From assembly GCF_030271165.1 (NCBI RefSeq), contig NZ_JASSZH010000021.1, forward strand, positions 124,001-188,000: DNA of 64,000 nucleotides, given 5' to 3'. The DNA is from Psychromicrobium xiongbiense (GTDB lineage: Bacteria; Actinomycetota; Actinomycetes; Actinomycetales; Micrococcaceae). Below are positions 23,382 through 32,763 of this stretch, piece by piece. Each line of letters begins with the position of its first letter. Within the stretch, counting starts at the first letter, position 1. The position numbers and the translations under genes were made by a program. Below the pieces are notes generated by a model. That model saw nothing but the letters and a program-made list of their open reading frames with translations. It searched no databases and was not told the DNA's origin.

Positions 23382-25957
23382 GCCCCTCCTCCTGGGGCCT
23401 GCAGCAAGCGCGCTGGCGTCAGCCGCCACTGCACCGCCCCAGGAATCCCGGGGCGGTCTTTGGGCTGCCACTGGTCGCCGTCGTTGTGCTCATTCTGGGT
23501 GGAGTGCTGACCGGCGGCCTCTTCGCCGCCCCGTCGGCTACTCCCGAGCAAAATTCCTGGCATGATTTCGCGCTCTACTTCGGCAGCCTGAATTCGCATC
23601 CCTGGTCGCTCGTGACCTCGGTACTGCTCGCCGGGTCGCCACTGGAATATCTGCTCTCGACACCGCTGCTGTTCACTGCTCTGGCCTTCGCCTGCCGATT
23701 CGTCGGCCCGCTACGTGCTGGCCTGACCTTCCTGGTGGGCGGCGCCCTCTCGGCGCTGGGGCTGAGTCTGGTCCTGGACTGGGGCGTGGTCAACGATAAT
23801 CAGTGGCTGGGTTACCTGGGCGGCACCTACCAGATGGGCTGTTACGGGGGTGTCTGCGCGGCCCTGGGATTCACGACGGCGGCCTTCGGCTCCCTGTGGC
23901 GACGCCGGCTCAGACTGTGGCTGCTGGCCCTGACCGTCATGCTGGTGCTTTATCTGGGCCAGGGTGCGACCATTCTGGCGTTCTTCGGAGCAGTGTTGGG
24001 CGTGCTGAGCGGTATGGCCGTCTACCACCGTCGACAGACGACCTCCGGCACGCATCCCTCCTCCCCGCTCGGGCTGGGGCTGGCCCACACCACGTTGCGC
24101 GAGACTCGAGTGCTGGTGGCCACGGTGGTGGCGGTCTCCGCCCTGGGCCTGTGGCTGACCCAGCTCACCGCCAATTTCGCCTCGGGGCCGCTGTTCATGG
24201 CCAATCAGCTGGCCCTGCAGGGCACTCTGGATGCGCAGACCCTCCGTGATGTCTGCAATGGCTCAGAATCCTGCGTGAACCTGCAGTCCTGGATCGGTAT
24301 CAACAGTCCCGGTGCCGTGGTGTTCACCCTGATCCCGGTGCTGCTCCTGCTGGTCTGCGCGGACGGGCTGCGCCGCGGGCGACGGCTGAGCTGGTGGATC
24401 ACTGTAGCCGCCCAGAGCTATATGGCGCTCAACGCCTTGCTGGCTGTGGTGGTCTTCTACTCGGACCCCCAGGTGATGTTCGATGCCGAGATCTCCGGTT
24501 TTGTGGCGGTCTACCTGCTTCCCACGGTGCTGTCCCCGCTGGGCATCGTGCTCCTGCTGCTCATCCGCCGCAATGCCTTTGAGGTGCGTGCCAGCACGGT
24601 CAGCGGGCGGTCCCTGGCGCGGCTGTCCATCGTCCTGCTGGCCTCGCTGCTGGTGGTGTATATCGTGGCCTGGTTCTCCGAGGACAACCAGACCACCAGC
24701 TCGCTGCTGGATCTGCTGGTGCAGCTCCCCCATCTGCTGATCCCCTTCCAGCTCCCCTTCGACACCTATCTACCCCAGGGCCCGGTCAGCACGGCGCTCT
24801 ACGGCTTTGGCGGCGCCGTGGTCTGGCTACTGCTCCTGGTACAGCTGGTACGCCATTCCCGGCGCTACCGCGGTCATGGACGGGAACGCACCGCGGAACG
24901 GGATAAGGCCGAGGCATTGATCCGTCGGGGCGGTGGTGCACTGTCGCAAATGGCACTGTGGGAAGGCAACCACTACTGGTTCACCGCGGATGGCCGGGCC
25001 GGCGTCGCTTATCAGGTACATCACGGGGTCGCGATCACCGTGGCCGAGCCCTTTGGCGTGGCCGCCGCCCAGGCCGAGGCTGCGCTGGGCTTCACCCGGT
25101 ACGCGGTGGAGGCCGGCATCGTGCCCTGTTTCTACTCGGCACCGGCGGAACTGGGCACTGAGCTGGCGCCCATGGGTTTCCGGCCGCTGGAGGTGGCGGA
25201 GGAGACCCGGCTGGAGGTCGCCTCGCAGACCTTCAAGGGCAAGGACTGGCAGAATGTGCGCACCGCGATCAATCGGGCGCGCAAACTCGATGTGGAGGTG
25301 GTCTGGGGCACCTATGCCTCCTTCGGGCCGCTGATCAGGGCTCAACTAGTGCAACTGAGCGAGGAATGGGCCGATGAACAGCCCCTGCCGCCGCTGGGCT
25401 TCACGCTGGGAGGCCTGGACGAGTTGCGGGATGACGGCGTGCTGTGCGCCCTCGCGGTGGACGTGCAGGGGGAAGTGCTGGCGGCCACGAGCTGGCTTCC
25501 GGTGTACCGGGAGGGCCAGATCGTCTCCTGGACGCTGGACTTCATGCGCCGCAGGAGCACCGCTTTCAACGGCGTGATGGACTTCCTGATCGCCTCCGCC
25601 GTCACCAGGTTCCAGAACGATGTGCAGGAGATCTCGCTCTCCGGCTCCCCTCTGGCGGGTCAGTTCTCCGCCGCAGAGGGCCCCAGCGACGCCATGGACC
25701 GTCTGCTGAGCACCCTGGCCAAGGCTCTGGAGCCCTACTACGGTTTCCGTTCTCTGGCGGCCTTCAAAGCCCGTTTCAAACCGGTCCACCGGACGCTATA
25801 CATGTATTACCAGGACCCGTTGTCGCTACCGTCCGTCGCGCTGGCGCTGACCGAGGCGTACCTGCCCGGCATGTCGATGCGCCAGCGGACCTCGCTATTG
25901 CGCACCTTGGTCACGGGGCCGGAGGCTGAGGCAGGTACGGGTTCGGGGCCTGAGTAA
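23378..25957 (+). CDS. MprF-like aminoacyl-phosphatidylglycerol synthase (multi-TM + DUF2156)
   Basis: An 859-residue protein: an N-terminal membrane half of at least a dozen hydrophobic helices (about residues 25-510), then a cytosolic DUF2156/MprF catalytic domain (about 515-830) starting GGGALSQMALWEGNHYWFT. That domain has the tandem GNAT-like fold that transfers an amino acid, typically lysine, from tRNA to phosphatidylglycerol; recognisable pieces are GKDWQNVRTAINRARK, SWTLDFMRRR and the final YGFRSLAAFKARFKPVHRTLYM. The first helices resemble rhomboid-like proteins more than the MprF flippase domain. The start GTG overlaps the exporter stop; another in-frame GTG at 23342 is possible. 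It would add positive charge to the membrane and protect against cationic peptides. Confidence 0.85.
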   Translation: MSPSSWGLQQARWRQPPLHRPRNPGAVFGLPLVAVVVLILGGVLTGGLFAAPSATPEQNSWHDFALYFGSLNSHPWSLVTSVLLAGSPLEYLLSTPLLFTALAFACRFVGPLRAGLTFLVGGALSALGLSLVLDWGVVNDNQWLGYLGGTYQMGCYGGVCAALGFTTAAFGSLWRRRLRLWLLALTVMLVLYLGQGATILAFFGAVLGVLSGMAVYHRRQTTSGTHPSSPLGLGLAHTTLRETRVLVATVVAVSALGLWLTQLTANFASGPLFMANQLALQGTLDAQTLRDVCNGSESCVNLQSWIGINSPGAVVFTLIPVLLLLVCADGLRRGRRLSWWITVAAQSYMALNALLAVVVFYSDPQVMFDAEISGFVAVYLLPTVLSPLGIVLLLLIRRNAFEVRASTVSGRSLARLSIVLLASLLVVYIVAWFSEDNQTTSSLLDLLVQLPHLLIPFQLPFDTYLPQGPVSTALYGFGGAVVWLLLLVQLVRHSRRYRGHGRERTAERDKAEALIRRGGGALSQMALWEGNHYWFTADGRAGVAYQVHHGVAITVAEPFGVAAAQAEAALGFTRYAVEAGIVPCFYSAPAELGTELAPMGFRPLEVAEETRLEVASQTFKGKDWQNVRTAINRARKLDVEVVWGTYASFGPLIRAQLVQLSEEWADEQPLPPLGFTLGGLDELRDDGVLCALAVDVQGEVLAATSWLPVYREGQIVSWTLDFMRRRSTAFNGVMDFLIASAVTRFQNDVQEISLSGSPLAGQFSAAEGPSDAMDRLLSTLAKALEPYYGFRSLAAFKARFKPVHRTLYMYYQDPLSLPSVALALTEAYLPGMSMRQRTSLLRTLVTGPEAEAGTGSGPE

Positions 25958-26013
25958 CAGGCGATGTTGCGGATCGCCGCCCTGCCTCCCCGGTTGGGGG
26001 AGGATCCAGACAC

Positions 26014-26052
26014 GAAAATGCCCCGCATCCTTGACGAATGCGGGGCATTTTC
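26014..26052. terminator. Bidirectional terminator between mprF-like gene and tRNA-Asn
   Basis: Perfect 15-bp stem: GAAAATGCCCCGCAT (26014-26028) with ATGCGGGGCATTTTC (26038-26052), 9-nt loop. The arms end in A4 and T4, so it can terminate both the plus-strand mprF-like transcript and the minus-strand tRNA. A smaller stem CCTCCCC/GGGGAGG lies just before it at 25985-26003. Confidence 0.9.
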
Positions 26053-26060
26053 CCTGCGAG

Positions 26061-26133
26061 CTCCTCCTGCTGGACTTGAACCAGCAACCCTTCGATTAAC
26101 AGTCGAATGCTCTGCCAATTGAGCTAAGGAGGA
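26061..26133 (-). tRNA. tRNA-Asn(GTT)
   Basis: Full cloverleaf on the minus strand: acceptor TCCTCCT pairing with AGGAGGA, D-arm TAGCTCAATTGGCAGAGC, anticodon stem-loop with GTT (CGACTGTTAATCG), variable loop, T-arm with GGTTCAAGTCC and discriminator G. No CCA is encoded. A strong terminator begins 9 nt downstream. Confidence 0.94.
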
Positions 26134-26196
26134 ATGAAGCAGGTACAACTGTAACAAAGGATTTCGGTCCTGTGAAATCGAGAATCTGGAGGTCGC

Positions 26197-28152
26197 TCAG
26201 GCCTCTTTCAACGCCCGTCGTTGGAGCTCCAACTCCTGCAATTCCGTCTGCAAGGCGTGATACAGCGCGGGGTCCGTGGAGGGGTCCATCCGCTGCAAGG
26301 CACCGAGCCGCTCCGCCTTGTCCCGGGTCAGCTGCATTTCCACCAGCCCACTGACCATCGAGCGGCAGTACTTCACCAGACTCTCCTCGGTGTGCGCCGG
26401 GAGAGGCGCCACCGCCAATTCAGACATCAGAGGGTGTAGCGGCTCGGGGAGGTGGTCCAGCACGGCCTGGAACCAGGGCACCGACCCCACCTGCTCCGCA
26501 CCTGCGGCTCGAATGGCCTCGTGTACAGCCCGGTAGGCCGGTACGACGAACTGTACGGCGGAGAAATGCCGCCAGTCATCGGCAGTGAGCACAACGGGCT
26601 GTTGCAGCACGGCTTCCAGGCCCAGTCGCTCCATCCGAGCCACCGGATCGCGAGGATCCGGAGCGCTGAACCCCGGGGCAACGCTGGGAACCTCTCCGGA
26701 TCGACCTTCTGCAGCCGGAGCGTCGTGCGGGCTGCCATTGGCCGCGGGGGCGCTCCCCGGTGCGCCGTGCTCTCTCGAGCCCTGGGAGGAAGAGCCCGAC
26801 GACGATGCCGGAGACTGATGGCGTGCGGCGTTATTGACCGCGCGCAGCACCTGGTCCGGGTCGGCGATACCCAACCAGCCGGCCAGCTCCTGGCTGTAGC
26901 CCACCCGCGTTGAACCGTCGCGGATCTGCGCCACAATCGGAGCGGCAGCGCGCAGGCCCTGGACTCGTCCCTCCACCGTATCCAGATCAAACTTTCCCAG
27001 TTCGGACCGGATGGCGAACTCGAACAGGGGCTTCCGCGAGGCGATCAGGGCCCGTACCGCTTCCGGCCCACCGCTCTGACGCAGTTCACACGGATCCTGC
27101 CCGCTGGCCTCCACCGCCACGAAGGTCTGCGCGACGAACCGCTGGTCCAGAGCGAAGGCCTTGAGCGCGGCATTCTGACCCGCGGCATCGCCATCGAAAG
27201 TGAAGATCACCCGCCCCCCGCTGCCGTCATCGGACAGCAACCGCCGGGCGATTTTGACGTGATCCGCGCCGAAGGCCGTACCGCAGGTCGCCACCGCAGT
27301 CTCCACGCCGGACAGATGGCAGGCCATCACGTCGGTGTACCCCTCCACCACGACGAGCTGCCGCTCTTTGGCGATGGAACGCTTGGCCAGATCGATGCCG
27401 TAGAGTACTTGCGATTTCTTGTACAGCGTGGTCTCCGGAGTATTGAGGTATTTCGGCCCCTGATCTTCCTCAAAGAGCTTGCGCGCCCCAAAGCCGATAG
27501 TCTCCCCCGCAATGGTGCGGATAGGCCAGATCAGCCGTGCACGGAACCGGTCGAAGAGCCGCTGCCCACTGGACCCGGTGGAAAACATCCCGGTCAGCTG
27601 CAGTTCCTGATCGGTGAACCCCCGGCTACGCAGATGTTTGAGCAGAGAATCCCATCCCTGCGGGGCATAACCGACCCCGAAATGCTCAGCGGCAGCCCGG
27701 TCGAAGCCACGCTCGGCCAGGAATCGTCGGCCTGTGACAGCCCCGGCGCTGGAAAGCTGCTCAGCGAAATATTCGCTCGCGACCTTGTGCGCATCCAGCA
27801 GACGCTGCCTGCGGCCGATCTCCTCACGCCGCGGCCCCGTTCCGCCGTCCTCATAGTGGAGTTCGAACCCGATCCTGGCCGCCAGCTTCTCCACGGATTC
27901 CGTAAAGGAAAGGTGGTCAACCTTCTGGATGAAGCTGATGACGTCCCCGCCCTCGCCACAGCCGAAGCAGTGGTACTGGCCTACCTGTGGGCGGACGTTG
28001 AAGGACGGGCTGCGCTCATCATGGAACGGGCAGAGGCCCTTCCAGGAGCCGATGCCGGCGCTTTTGAGGGTGACGTAGCCCTCCACCACTTCTTTGATAT
28101 CGGTGCGGGCGCGGAGTTCCTCGATATCCTCACGCTTGATCAGTCCGGCCAC
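26197..28152 (-). CDS. dnaG: DNA primase
   Basis: A 651-residue bacterial primase that makes RNA primers at the replication fork. The CHC2 zinc finger is at the N-terminus (LCPFHDE-x16-YHCFGCGEGGD), the RNA-polymerase core with TOPRIM signatures VVEGYTDVM and FDGDAAGQ lies in the middle, and a DnaB-binding helical domain follows after a low-complexity Ser/Gly/Pro linker (about residues 445-490). It begins 61 nt after the dgt stop, in the dus-dgt-dnaG order common in actinobacteria. Confidence 0.97.
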   Translation of the reverse strand: MAGLIKREDIEELRARTDIKEVVEGYVTLKSAGIGSWKGLCPFHDERSPSFNVRPQVGQYHCFGCGEGGDVISFIQKVDHLSFTESVEKLAARIGFELHYEDGGTGPRREEIGRRQRLLDAHKVASEYFAEQLSSAGAVTGRRFLAERGFDRAAAEHFGVGYAPQGWDSLLKHLRSRGFTDQELQLTGMFSTGSSGQRLFDRFRARLIWPIRTIAGETIGFGARKLFEEDQGPKYLNTPETTLYKKSQVLYGIDLAKRSIAKERQLVVVEGYTDVMACHLSGVETAVATCGTAFGADHVKIARRLLSDDGSGGRVIFTFDGDAAGQNAALKAFALDQRFVAQTFVAVEASGQDPCELRQSGGPEAVRALIASRKPLFEFAIRSELGKFDLDTVEGRVQGLRAAAPIVAQIRDGSTRVGYSQELAGWLGIADPDQVLRAVNNAARHQSPASSSGSSSQGSREHGAPGSAPAANGSPHDAPAAEGRSGEVPSVAPGFSAPDPRDPVARMERLGLEAVLQQPVVLTADDWRHFSAVQFVVPAYRAVHEAIRAAGAEQVGSVPWFQAVLDHLPEPLHPLMSELAVAPLPAHTEESLVKYCRSMVSGLVEMQLTRDKAERLGALQRMDPSTDPALYHALQTELQELELQRRALKEA

Positions 28153-28213
28153 ACAGTCAGTCTAGGCCAGCGGGCCGACAGGCTCAGATGCGGCCGGAAA
28201 CGCCAGCCAAGCC

Positions 28214-29530
28214 TCAGCGTGTGAGTTCGTGGTGCAGACTCAGCGCGGACCCGTCGGTCAGCGAGGCGACCTGGTCGATCGCGGCGCGCAACCGTCCGGC
28301 ATCGTCGGCAGCGGCCCGCCAGTCCGCAGCAAACATGGGCTCCAGATGCCGTTCCCCGGTCTGTTCCAGCGCCTGCACCAGCTCATGCAGAATTTCCGCC
28401 TGCCGCTGATAGATGGGCTGCCGGTTTTCCGTCGTCATGACAAAGGTGGTGGCCAGCCCCTTCATCACGGCGATCTCCACGATGGTCTCCTGCGGGACGA
28501 CCACATCTGCGGCATAGCGCGTCAGTGGATCCGGCCCGTAGATGGCCCGCGTCATGTCCAGAGCGCTCTGGCAGAACCGGCCAATCAGCTGGCTGGTCAT
28601 GTTCTTCAACGCCGCCATCCAGGCCCTGGAACCGTCGGATCCACGCACCCAGACCTGACTCGCCTCCAGCCGGGCCAGTGCCTCCGCGACCTCCGCTGCC
28701 TCGGTATGCGGAAGGTACCACTGCCGGGTGTAGCCGATGACCCGCTCCCGGGTCTCGGCGTCGTCGAGCATATCCAGCCGGACGTGCCCGGCGACAATCG
28801 CGTCCTCCACATCATGTACGGAGTAGGAGATGTCGTCAGCCAGGTCCATCACCTGCGCCTCGATGCAGCTGCGCCCCTCCGGCGCCCCCTGACGGAGCCA
28901 GTCGAAGACCGGGGCGTCATCGGCATAGACGCCGAACTTGCCGGTCCGGTGCCCATGGATGATCGGCGCATCCTGCGCGAGCCACGGATACTTCGAGGCG
29001 GCATCCAGGCTGGCCCGGCTCAGGTTCAGGCCCACGGAGTTGCCCTGGGCGTCCAGAACTTTCGGTTCCAGCCGGGTCAGCAGCCGCAGCGTCTGGGCGT
29101 TGCCTTCAAAGCCGCCGATGCCGTCCGCCAGCTCATTGAGCGCAGACTCACCATTGTGCCCGAACGGCGGGTGACCCAGATCGTGAGCCAGGCAGGCGGT
29201 GTCCACCACATCCGGATCGCAGCCCAGGGCACGGCCGATCTCCCGGCCCACCTGCGCCACTTCCAGCGAGTGGGTCAGCCGGGTGCGGACAAAATCGTCG
29301 GTGCCCGGCGAGACCACCTGGGTTTTGGCACCCAGTCGGCGCAGTGCCGAAGAGTGCAGCACCCGGGCACGGTCCCGTTCAAAGGGAGTCCGATAGCTCT
29401 TCTTGCCCGGCTCAGCCACCCAGCGTTGAGCGTCCGATGCGGCGTAGCCGGGGCTCGGAGCGCTCTCCGGAGCCACCTCGACGGAACCCCGTGAGTCCCC
29501 CAGCATGATCCGCTCAGCCACCGGAAACAT
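28214..29530 (-). CDS. dgt: Deoxyguanosinetriphosphate triphosphohydrolase-like protein
   Basis: A 438-residue HD-domain dNTP triphosphohydrolase that hydrolyses dGTP or other dNTPs to nucleoside and triphosphate. The metal-binding motif is complete: RLTHSLEVAQ and ACLAHDLGHPPFGHNGE, with KKSYRTPFERDRARVLHSSALRRLGAKTQV before it. The start at MFPVAERI has GGAG 4-5 nt upstream and overlaps the dus gene by 17 nt; MLGDSRG eight codons later is an alternative. It lies between dus and dnaG, so nucleotide-pool control is linked in position with primase. Confidence 0.94.
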   Translation of the reverse strand: MFPVAERIMLGDSRGSVEVAPESAPSPGYAASDAQRWVAEPGKKSYRTPFERDRARVLHSSALRRLGAKTQVVSPGTDDFVRTRLTHSLEVAQVGREIGRALGCDPDVVDTACLAHDLGHPPFGHNGESALNELADGIGGFEGNAQTLRLLTRLEPKVLDAQGNSVGLNLSRASLDAASKYPWLAQDAPIIHGHRTGKFGVYADDAPVFDWLRQGAPEGRSCIEAQVMDLADDISYSVHDVEDAIVAGHVRLDMLDDAETRERVIGYTRQWYLPHTEAAEVAEALARLEASQVWVRGSDGSRAWMAALKNMTSQLIGRFCQSALDMTRAIYGPDPLTRYAADVVVPQETIVEIAVMKGLATTFVMTTENRQPIYQRQAEILHELVQALEQTGERHLEPMFAADWRAAADDAGRLRAAIDQVASLTDGSALSLHHELTR

Positions 29531-30737
29531 CCATCTCCGCTGCCGCGATCACCGCGCGCTGTGCTGCGCTCAGGTCACGGTCGGCCAGCCATCCGTCCGG
29601 CAGCGCCGTCCGCTTGGGAGTCCCCGCCCGCCCGCGAGGGCCTTCGGCATCAGCCCCGGGATAGCCCGCCTCCGGATTGAGGCCGTCGAGCAATTCGCGC
29701 AGCATCGACAGGCTGCTCACCATGGCGAGTCTGGTCCGGGTCTCACTGCCCACCACATAGCCCTTGAAATACCAGGCCATGTGTTTGCGGATGTCCCGCA
29801 GCGCTTTATCCTCCTCGCCAAAGGTGTCCACCAGAAGTTCGGCATGCCGGTACACGGCCTCTGCCACCTCGCGCAGTCCCGGGGTGAACCGGGTGTTCCG
29901 CCCCTCAAAGGCAGCCTGCAGATCACCGAACAGCCAGGGCCGCCCCTGGCAGCCGCGGCCGATCACCACGCCGTCCACACCGGTCTGGCGCACCATCGCA
30001 ATGGCGTCCTCGGCGCTCCAGATGTCACCGTTGCCCAGCACCGGAACATCCGGAAGGGCCTCGCGGAGGCGGGCGATGGCGGACCAGTCGGCCGTGCCGG
30101 AATAGAACTGGTTGGCGGTGCGTCCGTGCAGCGCTACGGCGGCAACGCCGGAATCCCGGGCTATCCGACCGGCTTCCAGGTAGGTCAGATGGTCCTCATC
30201 GATGCCCTTGCGCATTTTGATGGTCAGCGGGATGTTGCCTTTGTCAGCTTCCCGTACGGCGGTGCGCACAATGCTGGCGAAAAGCTCGGTCTTCCAGGGC
30301 AGCGCCGCGCCGCCGCCGCGCCGGGTGACTTTGGCCACGGGGCAGCCGAAGTTGAGGTCAATATGATCCGCACGATTCTCCTCGACGAGCATCCGGACTG
30401 CCCGGCCGACGGTGACTGGTTCCACGCCATAGAGCTGCACCGAGCGAATCTGCTCATCGTCATCGTGCGCAATGATCCGAAGACTCTCCGGAGTGCGTTC
30501 CACGAGCGCACGCGAGGTGACCATTTCCGCCACATAGAGCCCGCCACCGTATTCGCGGCAGAGCCTACGGAAGGCGGCATTGGTGATTCCGGCCATGGGT
30601 GCCAGGATCACCGGGGTCTGCACGGTGTGACGGCCCAGACGTAACGGCGGCAGCTCCAGGCGCAGGGCGGACTCAATCGGTTCCGCCTCGCGCGGAGCCA
30701 GTTCTTGGGCAGCCAGAGAATTTTCCACAACAGTCAC
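29514..30737 (-). CDS. dus: tRNA-dihydrouridine synthase (DusB-like)
   Basis: A 407-residue FMN enzyme that reduces uridine to dihydrouridine in the tRNA D-loop. The TIM barrel starts TPVILAPMAGITNAAFRRLCREYGG; LNFGCPVAKVTRRGGGAALPW is the signature with the Gly-Cys-Pro motif; KMRKGIDEDHLTYLEAGRIA and GNGDIWSAEDA contribute to FMN binding. The length with an extended N-terminus (about 35 residues) is typical of actinobacterial members. It leads the dus-dgt-dnaG set; the downstream gene overlaps its end. Confidence 0.95.
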   Translation of the reverse strand: MTVVENSLAAQELAPREAEPIESALRLELPPLRLGRHTVQTPVILAPMAGITNAAFRRLCREYGGGLYVAEMVTSRALVERTPESLRIIAHDDDEQIRSVQLYGVEPVTVGRAVRMLVEENRADHIDLNFGCPVAKVTRRGGGAALPWKTELFASIVRTAVREADKGNIPLTIKMRKGIDEDHLTYLEAGRIARDSGVAAVALHGRTANQFYSGTADWSAIARLREALPDVPVLGNGDIWSAEDAIAMVRQTGVDGVVIGRGCQGRPWLFGDLQAAFEGRNTRFTPGLREVAEAVYRHAELLVDTFGEEDKALRDIRKHMAWYFKGYVVGSETRTRLAMVSSLSMLRELLDGLNPEAGYPGADAEGPRGRAGTPKRTALPDGWLADRDLSAAQRAVIAAAEMDVSGG

Positions 30738-30820
30738 AGTTCCATTCTCGCAAAGTCACGCAAACCGGCCCCGCCTCGGCCGCCGAAACAGCGCAGGCCA
30801 GTCCCCCAATGGAGCGCAGC

Positions 30821-31453
30821 TCAGAGCAACCAGCCGTTCTCCTCCGCCAGACGCACCGCCTCAGCGCGAGTCCGGGCCCCGGTTTTGCCGATGGCGCTGG
30901 AGAGGTAATTGCGCACCGTCCCCTCGGAGAGAAAAAGGGCCCCTGCCACGTCCTGAACGGTGCCACCGGCCGCCGCCGCACGCAGCACCTCGGTCTCGCG
31001 GCCGGTCAGCGGGCTTTCGCCCTGAGTCAGCGTCTCCGCCGCCAACGTCGGATCCACCACACGCAGCCCCTGATGAACCTTGCGGATGGCCTCGGCGAGC
31101 TGCTGCGCGGGCGTGTCCTTGACCACAAACCCACTGACTCCGGCCTGCATAGCCCGGCGCAGATAGCCCGGTCGGCCAAAGGTGGTGACCATCAGCACCC
31201 GGCATTCGGGCAGGGCAGTCCGCAATTGCGCGGCGGCTGCGATGCCGTCCATCCCCGGCATCTCCACATCCAGCACGGCGATCTGGGGCCGGTGCGCCAG
31301 CGCAGTCTGCAGAACCTCGTCACCACGCCCCACCTGGGCGACGACGTCGAGGTCCGGTTCAAGGCCTAGCAGCGCCGCGAGCGCACCACGGACCAGCGCC
31401 TGATCATCCGCCAACAGGATCGAAATTCTCTGAGGTGCAGCGGGTTCGGTCAC
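30821..31453 (-). CDS. NarL/LuxR-family response regulator
   Basis: A 210-residue response regulator. The receiver domain has the acidic pair Asp16-Asp17, phospho-acceptor Asp62 in AVLDVEMPGMDG, and Lys in VVKDTPAQQ; the C-terminal LuxR-type helix-turn-helix is PLTGRETEVLRAAAAGGTVQDVAGALFLSEGTVRNYLSSAI. It is 49 nt downstream of a DesK-type histidine kinase and behind an ABC-2 transporter, the DesKR/YvfTU-like arrangement in which the pair controls its own transporter. A 14-bp palindrome upstream of the transporter is a plausible target. Confidence 0.93.
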   Translation of the reverse strand: MTEPAAPQRISILLADDQALVRGALAALLGLEPDLDVVAQVGRGDEVLQTALAHRPQIAVLDVEMPGMDGIAAAAQLRTALPECRVLMVTTFGRPGYLRRAMQAGVSGFVVKDTPAQQLAEAIRKVHQGLRVVDPTLAAETLTQGESPLTGRETEVLRAAAAGGTVQDVAGALFLSEGTVRNYLSSAIGKTGARTRAEAVRLAEENGWLL

Positions 31454-31502
31454 AGTTCCATCTTCGCAGGCAACGACCGGTGCTCGGCAAGCACGCCCGC
31501 GC

Positions 31503-32729
31503 TCACCACTGGACCCGCACCCGGTAGCCGCCCAGGCTGGAGCGGCCCAAGCTCAACGAAGCCCCAACTGCCTCGGCACGCTCACGCAGACCGATCAGAC
31601 CGATGCCGCGCAGCCCCGCGGCATCCGTGCCTGCGCTCATGCCCTGAGGCTGAGGTTCATGCGCCAAGCCGTCGCTCACCTGGCTGTCGACGCCCTGAGA
31701 TCCGCAGCCGTCATCGTCCACCTGAAGAAAACCGGGGTTGAGTGTGACGTGGACGTGCTGCGCCCCCGCGTGCCGCACAATATTGGTGCTCGCTTCCCGC
31801 AGCGCCCATCCGGCAAGCTCCCGGTACTCTTCCCGCACCGATTCTGCGGAGCCGGTGAGTTCCAGCTCGATGCCGACGGATCGCAGCGCGGTCCTCGCCG
31901 TGGGAAGCTCGTTGAGAATGGTGACCGGTCTGAACCCTGCCACGGTGGTGCGAATATCCGCCAGCGATTCCCTGGCCAGTGTCTCCACCTCGCTGATCTC
32001 CTGATGAGCACGGGCGGCATCGAGGTCCACCAGACGGCCGGCGAGCTGGGCCTTGACCGTGATCACCGTCAGTGAATGGCCGAGGATGTCGTGCAGATCG
32101 CGTGAGAGCCGGTTGCGTTCCTCCTGCACTGCCGCCAGGGCCAATTGTCGCTGTGCCAGCCGCAACGCGCGCATCGCTTTGACCATCTGAGCGAAGGCAC
32201 CCATCATCAGCCCGACGGAGACCACCACCGCGGCGACGGCCAGGGCATTCTCCGGGGCCGAACCCTGCAGCAGCGCAACGGCGCCGGTCAGCAGAGCGGT
32301 GACAAGGATCATCACCGTCCCCAGACGGCGGGAGAACTGCTGCATCCCGATCCCGACGGTGAGGAAGGTGGAAAACCATGCCCCGCTGGGGCCGATCATG
32401 ATCCAGTGCGCCACATCAATCACGATCATCACGGCGGTGAGCACGAGTTTCTGATGCAGCGGCCTCCCCCAGCTCAGCGGTGGGACCAGCAGGAAAGTCA
32501 CCATGAGTACCAGGAGCAGGGCACCGTAGCTCAGGGCGTACCCCGGGTTGCCCTGGGCGAGCGCCCCGGGCAGCGCGGTCAGGCCCCAGAAGAGCAGGGA
32601 CAGCGCCCCTGCGATATACCAGCGCCGCGGGCCCGGACCGGTCAGCAGCTCCCGGAAGGTCAGCGGCCGGTCCACGTCAAGCATCTGGCCGAACAGGCCG
32701 CCGGCCGTGGATCCTTCAGTCATAGCCAC
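31503..32729 (-). CDS. Sensor histidine kinase (HisKA_3/DesK-type)
   Basis: A 408-residue membrane kinase. About six hydrophobic segments (residues 38-185) are followed by a HisKA_3 dimerisation box, EERNRLSRDLHDILGHSL, with phospho-accepting His about residue 213, and a HATPase_c domain with the N-box ASTNIVRHAG and G-boxes DDGCGSQG and GLRGIGLIGLRERAEAVG. It partners the response regulator downstream. There is no extracytoplasmic domain, so the signal is likely sensed in the membrane or via the transporter. Start MAMTEG or MTEG two codons later. Confidence 0.93.
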   Translation of the reverse strand: MAMTEGSTAGGLFGQMLDVDRPLTFRELLTGPGPRRWYIAGALSLLFWGLTALPGALAQGNPGYALSYGALLLVLMVTFLLVPPLSWGRPLHQKLVLTAVMIVIDVAHWIMIGPSGAWFSTFLTVGIGMQQFSRRLGTVMILVTALLTGAVALLQGSAPENALAVAAVVVSVGLMMGAFAQMVKAMRALRLAQRQLALAAVQEERNRLSRDLHDILGHSLTVITVKAQLAGRLVDLDAARAHQEISEVETLARESLADIRTTVAGFRPVTILNELPTARTALRSVGIELELTGSAESVREEYRELAGWALREASTNIVRHAGAQHVHVTLNPGFLQVDDDGCGSQGVDSQVSDGLAHEPQPQGMSAGTDAAGLRGIGLIGLRERAEAVGASLSLGRSSLGGYRVRVQW

Positions 32730-32763
32730 ACTGTAGTCATAGCCACCGACAACACCACGCGTC

